Positions 41,800 through 52,575 of a stretch of DNA of 64,000 nt are shown here, one piece after another. Every line of letters starts with the position of its first letter. Position 1 is the stretch's first letter. The notes beneath the pieces are model-generated. The model ran no database searches. It was not told where the DNA came from and saw only the letters and a program-made list of their open reading frames with translations. The DNA is taken from positions 5,480,001-5,544,000 of the forward strand of contig NZ_CP095376.1 in NCBI RefSeq assembly GCF_023008405.1, in the 5' to 3' direction. This stretch comes from Amycolatopsis sp. FBCC-B4732 (GTDB taxonomy: Bacteria; Actinomycetota; Actinomycetes; Mycobacteriales; Pseudonocardiaceae). Position numbers and translations under genes: made by a program.

Positions 41800-43225
41800 C
41801 GGCGACCGGATCGTCATCGTCGGCGCGGGCGTCGCCGGGCTGCGTGCCGCGGAACGCCTGCGGGAACAGAACTTCGACGGCGAGATCGTGCTCATCGGCG
41901 ACGAAGCGCGCCGCCCGTACCACCGGCCGATGGTGTCGAAGGCGCTGGTGATGGGGACCGAACGGCCCAGCGACGTGGGCCTTTCGCACTACCTGCCCGA
42001 CCTCGACGTGCACTGGCGCCTCGGCGCGCGCGTGACGCACCTGGACACCACCGAGCGGGTCGTGCACCTGCCCGGCGGCGAATCCCTCTGGTACGACGGC
42101 CTGATCGCCGCCACCGGCGTCTACCCGCGGCACCTGCCCGGGTCACCGCGGCACGACCCGCGCGTGCGGATCCTGCGCACGGTCGAGGACTCGATGGCCG
42201 TGCGGCGCTGCCTCAACGCCAGCAAGAAGCCGGCCGTCGTGATCGGCGCCGGCCTGATCGGCAACGAGTTCGCCGCGAGCATGCGGCACATCGGCCGGGA
42301 CGTCACCCTGGTCGGGCACGCGAAGGCGCCGCTGCACCGCTTCGGCGACCGCGTCTCCAGCGGCGTCGTCGAGGCGCACCACGAGCACCGCGCGAACCTG
42401 GCGATGAAGAGCGAAGTCCGGCACTGGATCAGCACGAAGGACACCGTCGGGCTGCACCTGACGAACAACCAGCTGCTCGTCGCCAGCGTCGTCGTGCTCG
42501 CCATCGGCAGCGTCCCGTCGGTCGACTGGATGCGCGGCTCCGGCCTCGACATCAGCGACGGCGTGCTCTGCGACTCGAAGCTGTTCGCCGAGGGCGCTTC
42601 CGACGTCGTCATCGCCGGCGACATCGCGCGCTGGCCGAACCTGCGCTTCGACGAGACCCCGCGGCGGGTCGAGCACTGGATCAACGCCGTCGAGTCGGCC
42701 CGGCACGCGGCGGACAACCTGCTGCTGGGCCAGTCGAGCGCGAAGCCGTTCACCCCGCTCCCCCGCGCCTGGTCGACGTTGTACGACACCCGGCTGCAGA
42801 TGTGCGGGATGCCGTCGCTGGCCGAGGACACCGTGACGCTCGCGGACGGCATCACCGGCTTCATCCGCGACGGCAGGCTCGTCGGCATCTCCGCGTGGGA
42901 CAAGCCGAGGGCGATGCTCGACTGGATGGCCGAGCTCGACCGCCGGCTGCCCGCACCCGACTACGTGCCCGAGCCGGAACCCGCGCCCGTCGCGGAGGTC
43001 CCGGTCGTCGAGCCGTCGGTCGCCGCGCTGGCGGCCGAGGTACCGCCGGAGTTCGACAGCGGCTTCGACCACCAGGCCTTCGAGCGCGAGTTCGAAAGCG
43101 AGTTCGCCAACGACATCCCCACGACGGCGTTCCCCGCGCAGGCCCTGCCGACCCCGCCGACCACGGCGTTCGCCGCGCAGCCCGGAGCGGCGCTGCCGAC
43201 GATGGCCATCCCGATGGGGAGGTAG
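41792..43225 (+). CDS. FAD-dependent ferredoxin reductase with an unusual C-terminal tail
   Basis: 477 residues. Two-dinucleotide-binding fold: GAGVAGLRAAERLRE (FAD, about 10-24), GAGLIGNEFAASM (NAD(P)H, about 141-153) and VVIAGDIARWPNL (FAD). Like rhodocoxin/putidaredoxin reductases, it should pass electrons from NAD(P)H to the ferredoxin encoded just upstream. Normal members end near residue 395-410; here about 80 further residues (PEPEPAPVAEVPVVEPSVAA and an F/E-rich segment, then Pro/Thr/Ala-rich) form a tail with no known domain. It may dock the enzyme to the membrane complex. Last gene of the five-gene operon. Confidence 0.87.
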   Translation: MADGDRIVIVGAGVAGLRAAERLREQNFDGEIVLIGDEARRPYHRPMVSKALVMGTERPSDVGLSHYLPDLDVHWRLGARVTHLDTTERVVHLPGGESLWYDGLIAATGVYPRHLPGSPRHDPRVRILRTVEDSMAVRRCLNASKKPAVVIGAGLIGNEFAASMRHIGRDVTLVGHAKAPLHRFGDRVSSGVVEAHHEHRANLAMKSEVRHWISTKDTVGLHLTNNQLLVASVVVLAIGSVPSVDWMRGSGLDISDGVLCDSKLFAEGASDVVIAGDIARWPNLRFDETPRRVEHWINAVESARHAADNLLLGQSSAKPFTPLPRAWSTLYDTRLQMCGMPSLAEDTVTLADGITGFIRDGRLVGISAWDKPRAMLDWMAELDRRLPAPDYVPEPEPAPVAEVPVVEPSVAALAAEVPPEFDSGFDHQAFEREFESEFANDIPTTAFPAQALPTPPTTAFAAQPGAALPTMAIPMGR

Positions 43226-43523
43226 TGAGAGCCGGGGCGGGGCTGCGCGCGGCGGCCCTGTCCCTTGCCGGTCACCACGCCCCCTCCGCGGCTGGGCGGT
43301 GTGGTGACCGGCCCCAACGTCCCCCTGCCCGTCTCGCGTTGAGGTAACGCCAGCGCCCGGCGGGCCAGGAGAGGGCCATCCCGAGGGAACCCGACGCCCC
43401 CGGGGTGGCCTTCTTCCGGCGCACCGGGCGGGGGCCCGGGGTCGACGCCGTGACGGGTTTACCGTCACGGCAACGGAACCGTGGGGGCCTTCGCGGCGGA
43501 AGGGTATGCCGCGGCGAAGGCCG
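43226..43523. terminator. Stacked hairpins between convergent reductase and MFS genes
   Basis: Three strong hairpins and no gene. GCCGGTCACCAC (43267-43278) pairs perfectly with GTGGTGACCGGC (43301-43312). GCCGTGACGG (43447-43456) pairs perfectly with CCGTCACGGC (43462-43471). GCCTTCGCGGCGG (43487-43499) pairs with CCGCGGCGAAGGC (43509-43521) with one mismatch and touches the MFS stop. Probably bidirectional termination for the convergent genes. Confidence 0.6.
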
Positions 43524-45011
43524 TCACGGCTCCGGTCGGGGTTGCACCGGTGCACGGCCGTCCCGGGGGAACGGGAACCCTCGGGACGGTCTCCGCCACC
43601 AGGCTTCTCCGGCGACCAGCGCGCCGAGGACGAGCACGGCGACCCCGGCCACGCGCAGCCCGGCGTCCGTGCCCGCGACGAACGCCGTGACGACGTCCTG
43701 GGCCTGCCCGGTCCTGGCCAGCGCTTCGGCCACGGTGTGGGAACCGCGGGCGTCCGGCGGAAGTGCGGCGGCGAACCGGGCGGTCATGACCGTGCCGATC
43801 ACGGCGACGCCGAGCGCGCTGCCGAATTCGCGGGTGGTGGCCTGCAGCCCGGTGCCGACGCCGGCCTGGGCGGGCGGCAGCGAGCCGGCGATCACGCCGG
43901 ACAGCGTCGGCAGCGCCAGCGTCACGCCGATCCCGGTCAACACCAGCCAAGCCGCGTACTCCGCGTACGGCGTCCGCGCGTCGCTCGTGGACAGCCCGAG
44001 CAGGCCGCCGCCGACGAACGCGAAGGCGAGCGCCACCGTGGCGTCGAGGCCGATGCGCCGGGCCAGGCGCCCCACGTGCCGGCCGCCGAGGACGATCGGG
44101 ATCGTCAGCGGGACGATCCCCAGCCCGGTCCCCAGCACGCCGAACCCCTTGGCGTACTGGAGGAACGACGCGTTGACGTAGAACAGCGCGAACATGCCGA
44201 AGAAGACCGTGGTCATGCCGAGGCAGGCGCTGCGCAGGCCCGCGATCCGGAACAGCCGGGGGTCCAGCAGCGGGTGCCCGGCCCTGAGCTCCCGCAGCGT
44301 CCAGGCGGTGAACAGCACCGCGGCACCGGCGAAGCCGGACACGACGACCGGGCTCCCCCACCCCGCTTCCGGGCCCTGGACGATCCCGACGAGCAGCGCG
44401 ACCGACGCGCCGACGAGCAGCAGCGCGGCCAGCGGGTCGAGCGGGCGGTCGTGGCGCGAGGACACCGGCGCTTTCCTGGCCACCAGCGCGGCCGCGGCGA
44501 GGGCGGCCGGGACGGCGGCGGCGAACAGCCACCGCCACGAACCGGCGGTCAGCACCAGCCCGCCGCCGACGTTGCCGGCGACGCCGCCGATGCCGGTCAT
44601 CGACGCCCAGGTGGCGATGGTGGCGGGCCGCCGCTCCGCGGGCACCGCGTGCAGCAGGACGGCGAGCGAGTTGGGCAGCACCGCGGCCGCGCCGACGCCG
44701 GTGAGCGCCCGGCCGGCGAGCAGCACGGCGACGTCCGGGGCGAGCGCCGACACCAGCGCGCCCGCCGCGAAGAGGACGAGGCCGGCCAGCAGGACGCCCT
44801 TGCGGCCGAACCGGTCGCCCGCGGCGCCGCCGGGGATGACCAGGCAGGCGAACACGACGACGTAGGTGTCGACGATCCAGACGAGCGCCGACGCGGACGG
44901 GTGCAACGCGCTCGCGGCGAGCATCGGGACGGCGAGGTTGACGGCCGCGACCATCCCGACGACGAGCACGACGCACGCGCACATCAGGGTGACCAGGTGC
45001 TTGAACTCCAT
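43524..45011 (-). CDS. MFS transporter, DHA2 family (14 TM)
   Basis: 495 residues with 14 predicted membrane helices. Recognisable motifs: VNLAVPMLAASAL in TM1, GGAAGDRFGRKGVLLAG after TM2 (motif A), and GVGAAAVLPNSLAVL, GNVGGGLVLTAG in the antiporter region. It is a proton-linked drug exporter related to the pump at 6750-8147. Start ATG 45011. A LysR gene is divergent 75 bp away and is the likely regulator. Confidence 0.88.
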   Translation of the reverse strand: MEFKHLVTLMCACVVLVVGMVAAVNLAVPMLAASALHPSASALVWIVDTYVVVFACLVIPGGAAGDRFGRKGVLLAGLVLFAAGALVSALAPDVAVLLAGRALTGVGAAAVLPNSLAVLLHAVPAERRPATIATWASMTGIGGVAGNVGGGLVLTAGSWRWLFAAAVPAALAAAALVARKAPVSSRHDRPLDPLAALLLVGASVALLVGIVQGPEAGWGSPVVVSGFAGAAVLFTAWTLRELRAGHPLLDPRLFRIAGLRSACLGMTTVFFGMFALFYVNASFLQYAKGFGVLGTGLGIVPLTIPIVLGGRHVGRLARRIGLDATVALAFAFVGGGLLGLSTSDARTPYAEYAAWLVLTGIGVTLALPTLSGVIAGSLPPAQAGVGTGLQATTREFGSALGVAVIGTVMTARFAAALPPDARGSHTVAEALARTGQAQDVVTAFVAGTDAGLRVAGVAVLVLGALVAGEAWWRRPSRGFPFPRDGRAPVQPRPEP

Positions 45012-45086
45012 GGGCCCGACGCTAAGGACGTCGTGGGGTGTCGTGCCACGCAACTTTGTCAAGGCAGGTTTGCGTACAGTGCAACC

Positions 45087-45965
45087 ATGGACCTGAACCT
45101 CCTGCGCGTGTTCGACGCGCTGCTGCGGGACGGGAGCGTCACGGCGGCGGCCGAGCGCCTGAACCTGTCGATCCCGGCGACGAGCCGCGCGCTGGGCCGC
45201 CTGCGGCGGGCGATGAACGACCCGATCCTGGTGCGCGCCGGTCGGGGGATGGCCCCGACGCCGTTCGCGCTGCGCACCGCCCCGCGCGTGCGCTCGCTGC
45301 TGGAGGAGGCGTCGGCGCTGATCAGCACCGAGGTGGCGATCGCCGACCTCGAGCGCACGTTCACGATCCGCATCAACGACGGCGTGGCGGCCACCCTGGC
45401 CACGGCGGCGGCCGAAGCGACGGCGGCGGCCGCGCCGGGGGTCACGCTGCGGTTCGTGGCGGAGGGGACGGAAAGCGCGGAGGCGCTTCGCGACGGCTCG
45501 ATCGACCTGGACATCGGCGTGGGCGAGCACGCGGCCCCGGACATCCACAGCACGGTGCTCTACCGCGAACGCCTGGTCGCGGCGGTGCGCGCGGACAGCC
45601 CGCTGGGCAGGCACCGCCGCCCGACGCTGGCGCAGCTGTGCCGCTACCCGCACGTGTCGGCGTCCCGGCGGGGACGGGCGCGCGGGCCGTTGGACGAGGT
45701 CCTGGCGGCGGCAGGGTTGCAGCGCCGGGTGGCGGCGGTGGTGCCGACGTCGGCGGTGGCGGCGCTGGTGGTGTCGTCGAGCGAGTACGTGGGGCTGCTG
45801 CCGCAGCGGCTGGCCGAGCAGCACGGCCCGGCGCTCGGCCTGCGGTGGTTCCCGGTGCCGGCGGAGCTGCCGGAAGTGGAGGTCCGGCTGTCCTGGCACG
45901 CACGGCTGGACGCGGACCCGCCGCAACGCTGGCTGCGGGAGACGATCACGGCCGCCCTCCGCTGA
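45087..45965 (+). CDS. LysR-family transcriptional regulator
   Basis: 292 residues. N-terminal winged helix: [50 protein letters not shown], quoted here in part only as LLRVFDALLRDGSVTAAAER and [18 protein letters not shown]. The effector domain (about 90-290) has the periplasmic-binding fold of the NodD/PcpR-like subgroup (DLDIGVGEHAAPDIH). Start ATG 45087. It most likely controls the divergent MFS pump, the standard LysR arrangement. Confidence 0.88.
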   Translation: MDLNLLRVFDALLRDGSVTAAAERLNLSIPATSRALGRLRRAMNDPILVRAGRGMAPTPFALRTAPRVRSLLEEASALISTEVAIADLERTFTIRINDGVAATLATAAAEATAAAAPGVTLRFVAEGTESAEALRDGSIDLDIGVGEHAAPDIHSTVLYRERLVAAVRADSPLGRHRRPTLAQLCRYPHVSASRRGRARGPLDEVLAAAGLQRRVAAVVPTSAVAALVVSSSEYVGLLPQRLAEQHGPALGLRWFPVPAELPEVEVRLSWHARLDADPPQRWLRETITAALR

Positions 45966-45996
45966 CGCGCGCACGTGTGGCCGTGGTCCGGATGGC

Positions 45997-46203
45997 GTGA
46001 ACGACCCTTTCACGACGTCCGGCGAGGTGAACGGGTCGTTCACGGCATCCCGGACCGGCACGGACGGGGCGGGCTCGGGCCGACGCGGGCGGGCTCCGAC
46101 GTCAGGGGCCCCGGCAAAGTCGGATCGGAGCGGTCGGCCCGGCGGCCCGTACCGTCATGAACGAGTCGTTCATGTCATCCGGCGCCGTGAAAGGGTCGTT
46201 CAT
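45997..46203. repeat. Four related 17-bp palindromic motifs in two pairs
   Basis: GTGAACGACCCTTTCAC (45997-46013), GTGAACGGGTCGTTCAC (46027-46043), ATGAACGAGTCGTTCAT (46157-46173) and GTGAAAGGGTCGTTCAT (46187-46203). The second and third are perfect 7-bp arms around 3 nt; the first and fourth are partial. Within each pair the motifs start exactly 30 bp apart, and the two pairs lie 160 bp apart with similar linkers (CGTCCGGCGAG, CATCCGGCGCC). They fill most of the 308-bp gap between the LysR and AraC genes. Either repeated operators or a dispersed palindrome family. Confidence 0.85.
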
Positions 46204-46273
46204 GGCGTCGCGACCGGGCCGCGCCGGGTCCGATCCGCTCCGCTCGCGCCGTCCGGTGTGGCACGATTCCCTC

Positions 46274-46717
46274 GTGACCAGCACCGCCGCCTCGGCGCAG
46301 TACCTGCGCGACCTCGCGCTGCTTCGCCGTGTCCGGGACCGGATCGATCGCGAGTACGCGCAGCCGCTCGACGTCGAAGCGCTCGCGAGCGGGGTGAACA
46401 TGTCGGCCGGGCACCTCAGCCGGCAGTTCCGGAAAGCCTACGGAGAGTCACCGTACTCGTACCTCATGACGCGGCGGATCGAACGGGCGATGGCGTTGCT
46501 GCGGACCGGGGAGCTGAGCGTCACCGAGGTCTGCTTCACCGTCGGCTTCTCCTCGCTCGGCACCTTCAGCACCCGGTTCGCCGAGCTGGTGGGCGTGCCG
46601 CCGAGCGTCTACCGCGAGCAGCAGGCCGAGGCGACCGTCGGGATGCCGCCGTGCGTGGCCAAACAGGTCACCAGACCGATCAGGAATCGAGAAGCGCGAC
46701 CGCAGGCGCACACATAG
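46274..46717 (+). CDS. AraC-family regulator (DNA-binding domain only)
   Basis: 147 residues from GTG 46274. It consists of little more than the AraC double helix-turn-helix: first HTH PLDVEALASGVNMSAGHLSRQFRKAYG, second ELSVTEVCFTVGFSSLGTFSTRFAELVG, then a tail ending RPIRNREARPQAHT. There is no ligand domain. It is 10 nt upstream of the VOC gene and part of a common actinobacterial arrangement of such a regulator with a glyoxalase-fold protein. The 16-bp sequence at 46680-46695 inside its last codons recurs at 47504-47519. Confidence 0.86.
   Translation: MTSTAASAQYLRDLALLRRVRDRIDREYAQPLDVEALASGVNMSAGHLSRQFRKAYGESPYSYLMTRRIERAMALLRTGELSVTEVCFTVGFSSLGTFSTRFAELVGVPPSVYREQQAEATVGMPPCVAKQVTRPIRNREARPQAHT
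46680..46695 (+). promoter_or_regulatory. 16-bp shared motif, copy 1, before the VOC gene
   Basis: TCAGGAATCGAGAAGC, identical to 47504-47519. It lies in the 3' end of the AraC gene, 33 bp before the VOC start. Copy 2 lies in the 3' end of the mini-AraC gene, 63 bp before the UvrA-like start. Either an operator shared by both targets or a conserved peptide (RNREAR) inherited by duplication. Confidence 0.5.
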
Positions 46718-46727
46718 TGTGACGGCC

Positions 46728-47138
46728 ATGGACGTCACCATTCACGCGAGCTTCCTGCCGCACACCGACCCGGAAGCGTCGCTCGCCTTCTACCGCGACC
46801 TGCTCGGCTTCGAGGTCCGCCAGAACGTCAAGTACGGCGCCATGCAGTGGATCACCGTCGGCCCACCGAACCAGCCGGACACCGCGATCGTGCTGTCGCC
46901 GGTGTCCGCGACGCCGGGGCTGACCGACGACGAGCGCCGCATGATCGCCGAGATGATGGCCAAGGGCACCTACGCCTCGGTCAACCTGGCCACCAAGGAC
47001 CTCGACGCCCTCTTCGCGAAGCTCGAGGCGGGCAACGCCGAGGTCGTCCAGGAGCCGGTCGAGCAGCCCTACGGCATCCGCGACTGCTCCTTCCGCGACC
47101 CCGCCGGCAACCTGCTGCGCATCCAGGAGCTGCGCTGA
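46728..47138 (+). CDS. VOC-superfamily (glyoxalase/bleomycin-resistance-like) protein
   Basis: 136 residues from ATG 46728 (GTG 46719 is also in frame). The two beta-alpha-beta-beta-beta modules of the VOC fold are visible: SFLPHTDPEASLAFYRDLLGFEV in the first, and YASVNLATKDLDALFAKLEAGN and CSFRDPAGNLLRIQEL in the second. H and E residues at the usual metal positions (the FLPHT His and the terminal QEL Glu) suggest it may bind metal. The family covers glyoxalases, dioxygenases and antibiotic-binding proteins; substrate unknown. Probably controlled by the AraC protein encoded just before. Confidence 0.86.
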   Translation: MDVTIHASFLPHTDPEASLAFYRDLLGFEVRQNVKYGAMQWITVGPPNQPDTAIVLSPVSATPGLTDDERRMIAEMMAKGTYASVNLATKDLDALFAKLEAGNAEVVQEPVEQPYGIRDCSFRDPAGNLLRIQELR

Positions 47139-47289
47139 CCACGACCACGGCGCCGCCCGGCTACCGCGAAGTGCCACGTGACCGGCGGATCGCCGGTCTG
47201 CTCCCGGGGGACGCGCCGGCCGGCGTCGGCACAGGCATGCCGCTGGTCGCCCTGCTGAGTCCTCGGCCGCACACCGGAAAGGAACCGAC

Positions 47290-47547
<258 letters not shown>

Positions 47548-47581
47548 CCTCCGTGAACCCACCGAACGCTGGAGAACCCCG

Positions 47582-49960
<2,379 letters not shown>

Positions 49961-49965
49961 CCGAA

Positions 49966-50020
49966 GCACCCCGATGTGGCGTTCGGTGCGTCGGACGCCA
50001 CCAACGCCACCTCGGGGCGC
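49966..50020. terminator. 55-nt hairpin after the UvrA-like gene
   Basis: GCACCCCGATGTGGCGTT (49966-49983) pairs with AACGCCACCTCGGGGCGC (50003-50020) with two mismatches; the 19-nt loop can pair partly with itself (GGTGCGT/ACGCCACC). It starts 6 nt after the stop. A half copy (GCGCCCCAATGTGGCGTT) stands alone at 9259-9276, so this is a dispersed element. Confidence 0.7.
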
Positions 50021-50114
50021 TCGCATACCAGCGCGGCCGGTAGGGCTGGCCCCCCGAAAGTGCCGGGAGCCCACCGCATTCCGCTGGAGCCCGCGGTCGT
50101 GAAGACTCGGGTGG

Positions 50115-51134
50115 GTGACCGCAGACAACCTCGTGCGCACCGGGAGCGACTTCGCCCGGCTGAGCCACCGCATCTCCGCCGCCGGCCTGATGGCGCGCCG
50201 TCCCGGCTACTACGCCCTCCGGATCTCCGTCGTCGCCGGGCTCTTCGCCGGCGGGTGGGTGGCGTTCGCCTTCCTCGGGAACTCGTGGTGGCAGCTCGCC
50301 GTCGCGGCGTTCACCGCCGTCATGTTCGGGCAGATCGCGCTGCTCTCCCACGATCTCGCGCACAAGCAGGTGTTCCGGCGCCGCCGGCCGACCGAGGTCG
50401 CCGGGATGGTGGCGGGCAACCTCGGGGTCGGGATGAGCTACGGCTGGTGGATGGACAAGCACACCCGCCACCACGCCAACCCGAACCACGAGGAGCTCGA
50501 CCCCGACGTCGACCCGGACATCCTGGTGTGGTCGAAGGACCAGGCGCGCGCCAGCCGCGGGGTGGCCCGGTTCATCGGGCGCTACCAGGCGTTCCTGTTC
50601 TTCCCGCTGCTCACCCTCGAAGGGCTGAACCTGCACTGGTCGGGGATCCGCGCGGTGCGCAAGCCGGGACTGCGCCACCGCAAGACCGAGGCCGCGTTGC
50701 TCGTCGCGCACCACGTCCTGTACTTCGGCGCGCTGTTCACCGTCCTCTCCCCCGGCATGGCATTGCTGTTCTTCGCCGTCCACCAAGGACTGTGGGGTGT
50801 CTACATGGGGTCGATCTTCGCGCCGAACCACAAGGGCATGCCGACGCTGACCGGGCCAGCCGGGCTGGACTTCCTGCGCAAGCAGGTGCTGACGTCCCGC
50901 AACGTCCGCGGCGGCCTCGTCACCGACGTCGCGCTCGGCGGCCTCAACTACCAGATCGAGCACCACCTGTTCCCCAGCATGCCGTCGCCGCACCTGCGGC
51001 GGGCGCAGCCGATCGTCCAGGCCTACTGCGCCGAGCTCGGTGTCCCCTACCTGCAGACGAGCCTGGTCGAGTCCTACCGGCAGGCCCTCACCCACCTGCA
51101 TGAAGCTGGGGCCCCTCTCAGGAACCGTTCGTAG
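50115..51134 (+). CDS. Membrane fatty-acid (acyl-lipid) desaturase
   Basis: 339 residues from GTG 50115. Three histidine boxes of the diiron desaturase family: HDLAH (79-83), HTRHH (116-120) and QIEHH (280-284), with about four membrane helices between them. The QxxHH third box is that of front-end or Delta-9-type acyl-lipid desaturases (DesA3-like). It uses O2 and an electron donor to introduce a double bond into membrane fatty acids. The gene follows the UvrA-like gene after its terminator and is 9 nt upstream of the metallo-beta-lactamase-fold gene, with which it may form an operon. Confidence 0.9.
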   Translation: MTADNLVRTGSDFARLSHRISAAGLMARRPGYYALRISVVAGLFAGGWVAFAFLGNSWWQLAVAAFTAVMFGQIALLSHDLAHKQVFRRRRPTEVAGMVAGNLGVGMSYGWWMDKHTRHHANPNHEELDPDVDPDILVWSKDQARASRGVARFIGRYQAFLFFPLLTLEGLNLHWSGIRAVRKPGLRHRKTEAALLVAHHVLYFGALFTVLSPGMALLFFAVHQGLWGVYMGSIFAPNHKGMPTLTGPAGLDFLRKQVLTSRNVRGGLVTDVALGGLNYQIEHHLFPSMPSPHLRRAQPIVQAYCAELGVPYLQTSLVESYRQALTHLHEAGAPLRNRS

Positions 51135-51143
51135 ACTCGGGTC

Positions 51144-52205
51144 ATGAGGAAGACGATCGCGGCCCTGCGGGACCTGCCGGCGGCGTTCGGCGCGAAGGCG
51201 TCCGGGGCGCGAGCCGAGCGGATGCGCTCTTCGCCGCAGTTCGACGGCAAGGTGTTCCGCAACGTCGCCCCGCGCCACCCGATGACGGCGGCGTCGATGC
51301 GGACCATCTTCCGCGAGATGTTCTTCGGCGAGCACCGCGAACTGCGCAAACCGGGCGGCGCGGTCCCGCTGGTCGCGGCGGCCCCGGTCGACTCGGCCGA
51401 GGGCGTGCACCTGACCTGGTACGGCCACGCGTCCACGCTGGTCGAGCTCGACGGCGCCCGCGTGCTGCTGGACCCGGTGTGGAGCGAGCGCGTGTCCCCC
51501 GCGGCGTTCGCCGGCCCGCGCCGGCTGCACGAACCGCCGGTGCCGCTGTCGGGCGTCGGCCGGGTCGACGCGGTCGTCATCTCCCACGACCACTACGACC
51601 ACCTGGACCTGGCCACCATCCGCGAGCTGGTGACGTCGACGACGGCGCCGTTCCTGGTCCCGCTCGGGGTCGGCGCGCACCTGGAACGCTGGCGCGTGCC
51701 GGCCGCCCGGATCATCGAACTCGACTGGCACGAAGAGGCCGAGGTGGCGGGTGTCCGCTTCGTGGCGACGCCGGCCCAGCACTTTTCCGGCCGCGGCATC
51801 TCCAACGACGGCACACTGTGGACGTCGTGGGCGCTGCTGGGCCCGTCCCACCGGGTGTTCTACAGCGGCGACACCGGCTACTTCGACGGCTTCGCGAAGA
51901 CCGGCACCGAACTCGGCCCGTTCGACGCGGCGCTGATCCAGATCGGCGCGTACGCCCCGCTGTGGCCGGACATCCACATGACACCGGAGGAAGGCGTCGC
52001 GGCGGGCCTCGACGTCCGCGCGAAGCTGCTGGTCCCGGTGCACTGGGCGACGTTCCAGCTGGCGATGCACCCGTGGGGCGAGCCGGCGGACCGCGTGTGG
52101 CGCGAAGCGAAGGCGGCCGACCTGGACCTGGCGATCCCCCGCCCGGGCGAGCGCATCGACGTCACGGCACCCCCACCGGTGGACGGCTGGTGGCAGGCAC
52201 TGTGA
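51144..52205 (+). CDS. Metallo-beta-lactamase-fold hydrolase (NAPE-PLD/UlaG-like)
   Basis: 353 residues. Metal-binding motif HDHYDHLD (148-155) followed by PAQHFSGRG, YSGDTGYFDGF and PVHWATFQLAMHPW, the set of histidines and aspartate of the MBL superfamily. The N-terminal extension (about 1-85) and the YGHASTLVEL motif resemble the group containing N-acylphosphatidylethanolamine phospholipase D and UlaG. A lipid substrate is plausible given the desaturase gene 9 nt upstream, but this is only inferred from position. Confidence 0.87.
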   Translation: MRKTIAALRDLPAAFGAKASGARAERMRSSPQFDGKVFRNVAPRHPMTAASMRTIFREMFFGEHRELRKPGGAVPLVAAAPVDSAEGVHLTWYGHASTLVELDGARVLLDPVWSERVSPAAFAGPRRLHEPPVPLSGVGRVDAVVISHDHYDHLDLATIRELVTSTTAPFLVPLGVGAHLERWRVPAARIIELDWHEEAEVAGVRFVATPAQHFSGRGISNDGTLWTSWALLGPSHRVFYSGDTGYFDGFAKTGTELGPFDAALIQIGAYAPLWPDIHMTPEEGVAAGLDVRAKLLVPVHWATFQLAMHPWGEPADRVWREAKAADLDLAIPRPGERIDVTAPPPVDGWWQAL

Positions 52206-52320
52206 CCGGCGGGCGAACGGGCGTTGCCGCGCGCGGGCACCACGGGTGAGGATGGGCGGGAGACCGACCTGACGAGCGCGCCCGAGGGGCCGCGGGCGTC
52301 GGCCGAGCACGGGAGCGCGT

Positions 52321-52575
52321 GTGAAGCTCAAGCTGGACCTGCACGACATCTACAACCGCGGCGGCGAGATCGACCGGGCCCTGCGCGCGGTCATCGACGA
52401 GGCCGTCGCCAAGAAGGCGCCGCTCGTCGAGATCATCCCCGGCAAGGGGTCGGGTCAGCTGAAGAAGCACGTGCTGCGGTTCCTCGAGCGCAAGGACGTC
52501 AAGGCGCTCTACCACCGGGTCGAGAAGGACAAGGACAACTTCGGCCGGGTGTTCGTGCACTTCCGCTGGAAGTGA
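52321..52575 (+). CDS. Smr-domain protein
   Basis: 84 residues from GTG 52321. The whole protein is one Smr (small MutS-related) domain: LDLHDIYNRGGEIDRALRAVIDEA, the glycine-rich EIIPGKGSGQLKKHVLRFL motif (HGxGxGxL type) and the closing strand FGRVFVHFRW. Smr domains are nucleases acting on RNA or branched DNA. It ends exactly where the convergent Rv1733c-like gene ends (no gap). Confidence 0.87.
   Translation: MKLKLDLHDIYNRGGEIDRALRAVIDEAVAKKAPLVEIIPGKGSGQLKKHVLRFLERKDVKALYHRVEKDKDNFGRVFVHFRWK

Noticed and set aside
43506..45086. Very long in-frame upstream extension of the LysR gene
   Set aside because: It is the antisense shadow of the MFS gene, Arg/Ala/Gly-rich; the LysR family begins at MDLNLLRVF.
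45997..46270. N-terminal extension of the AraC protein beginning MNESFM or MNDPFT
   Set aside because: The reading frame is produced by the palindromic repeats; there is no ribosome site and AraC homologues begin near the GTG at 46274.
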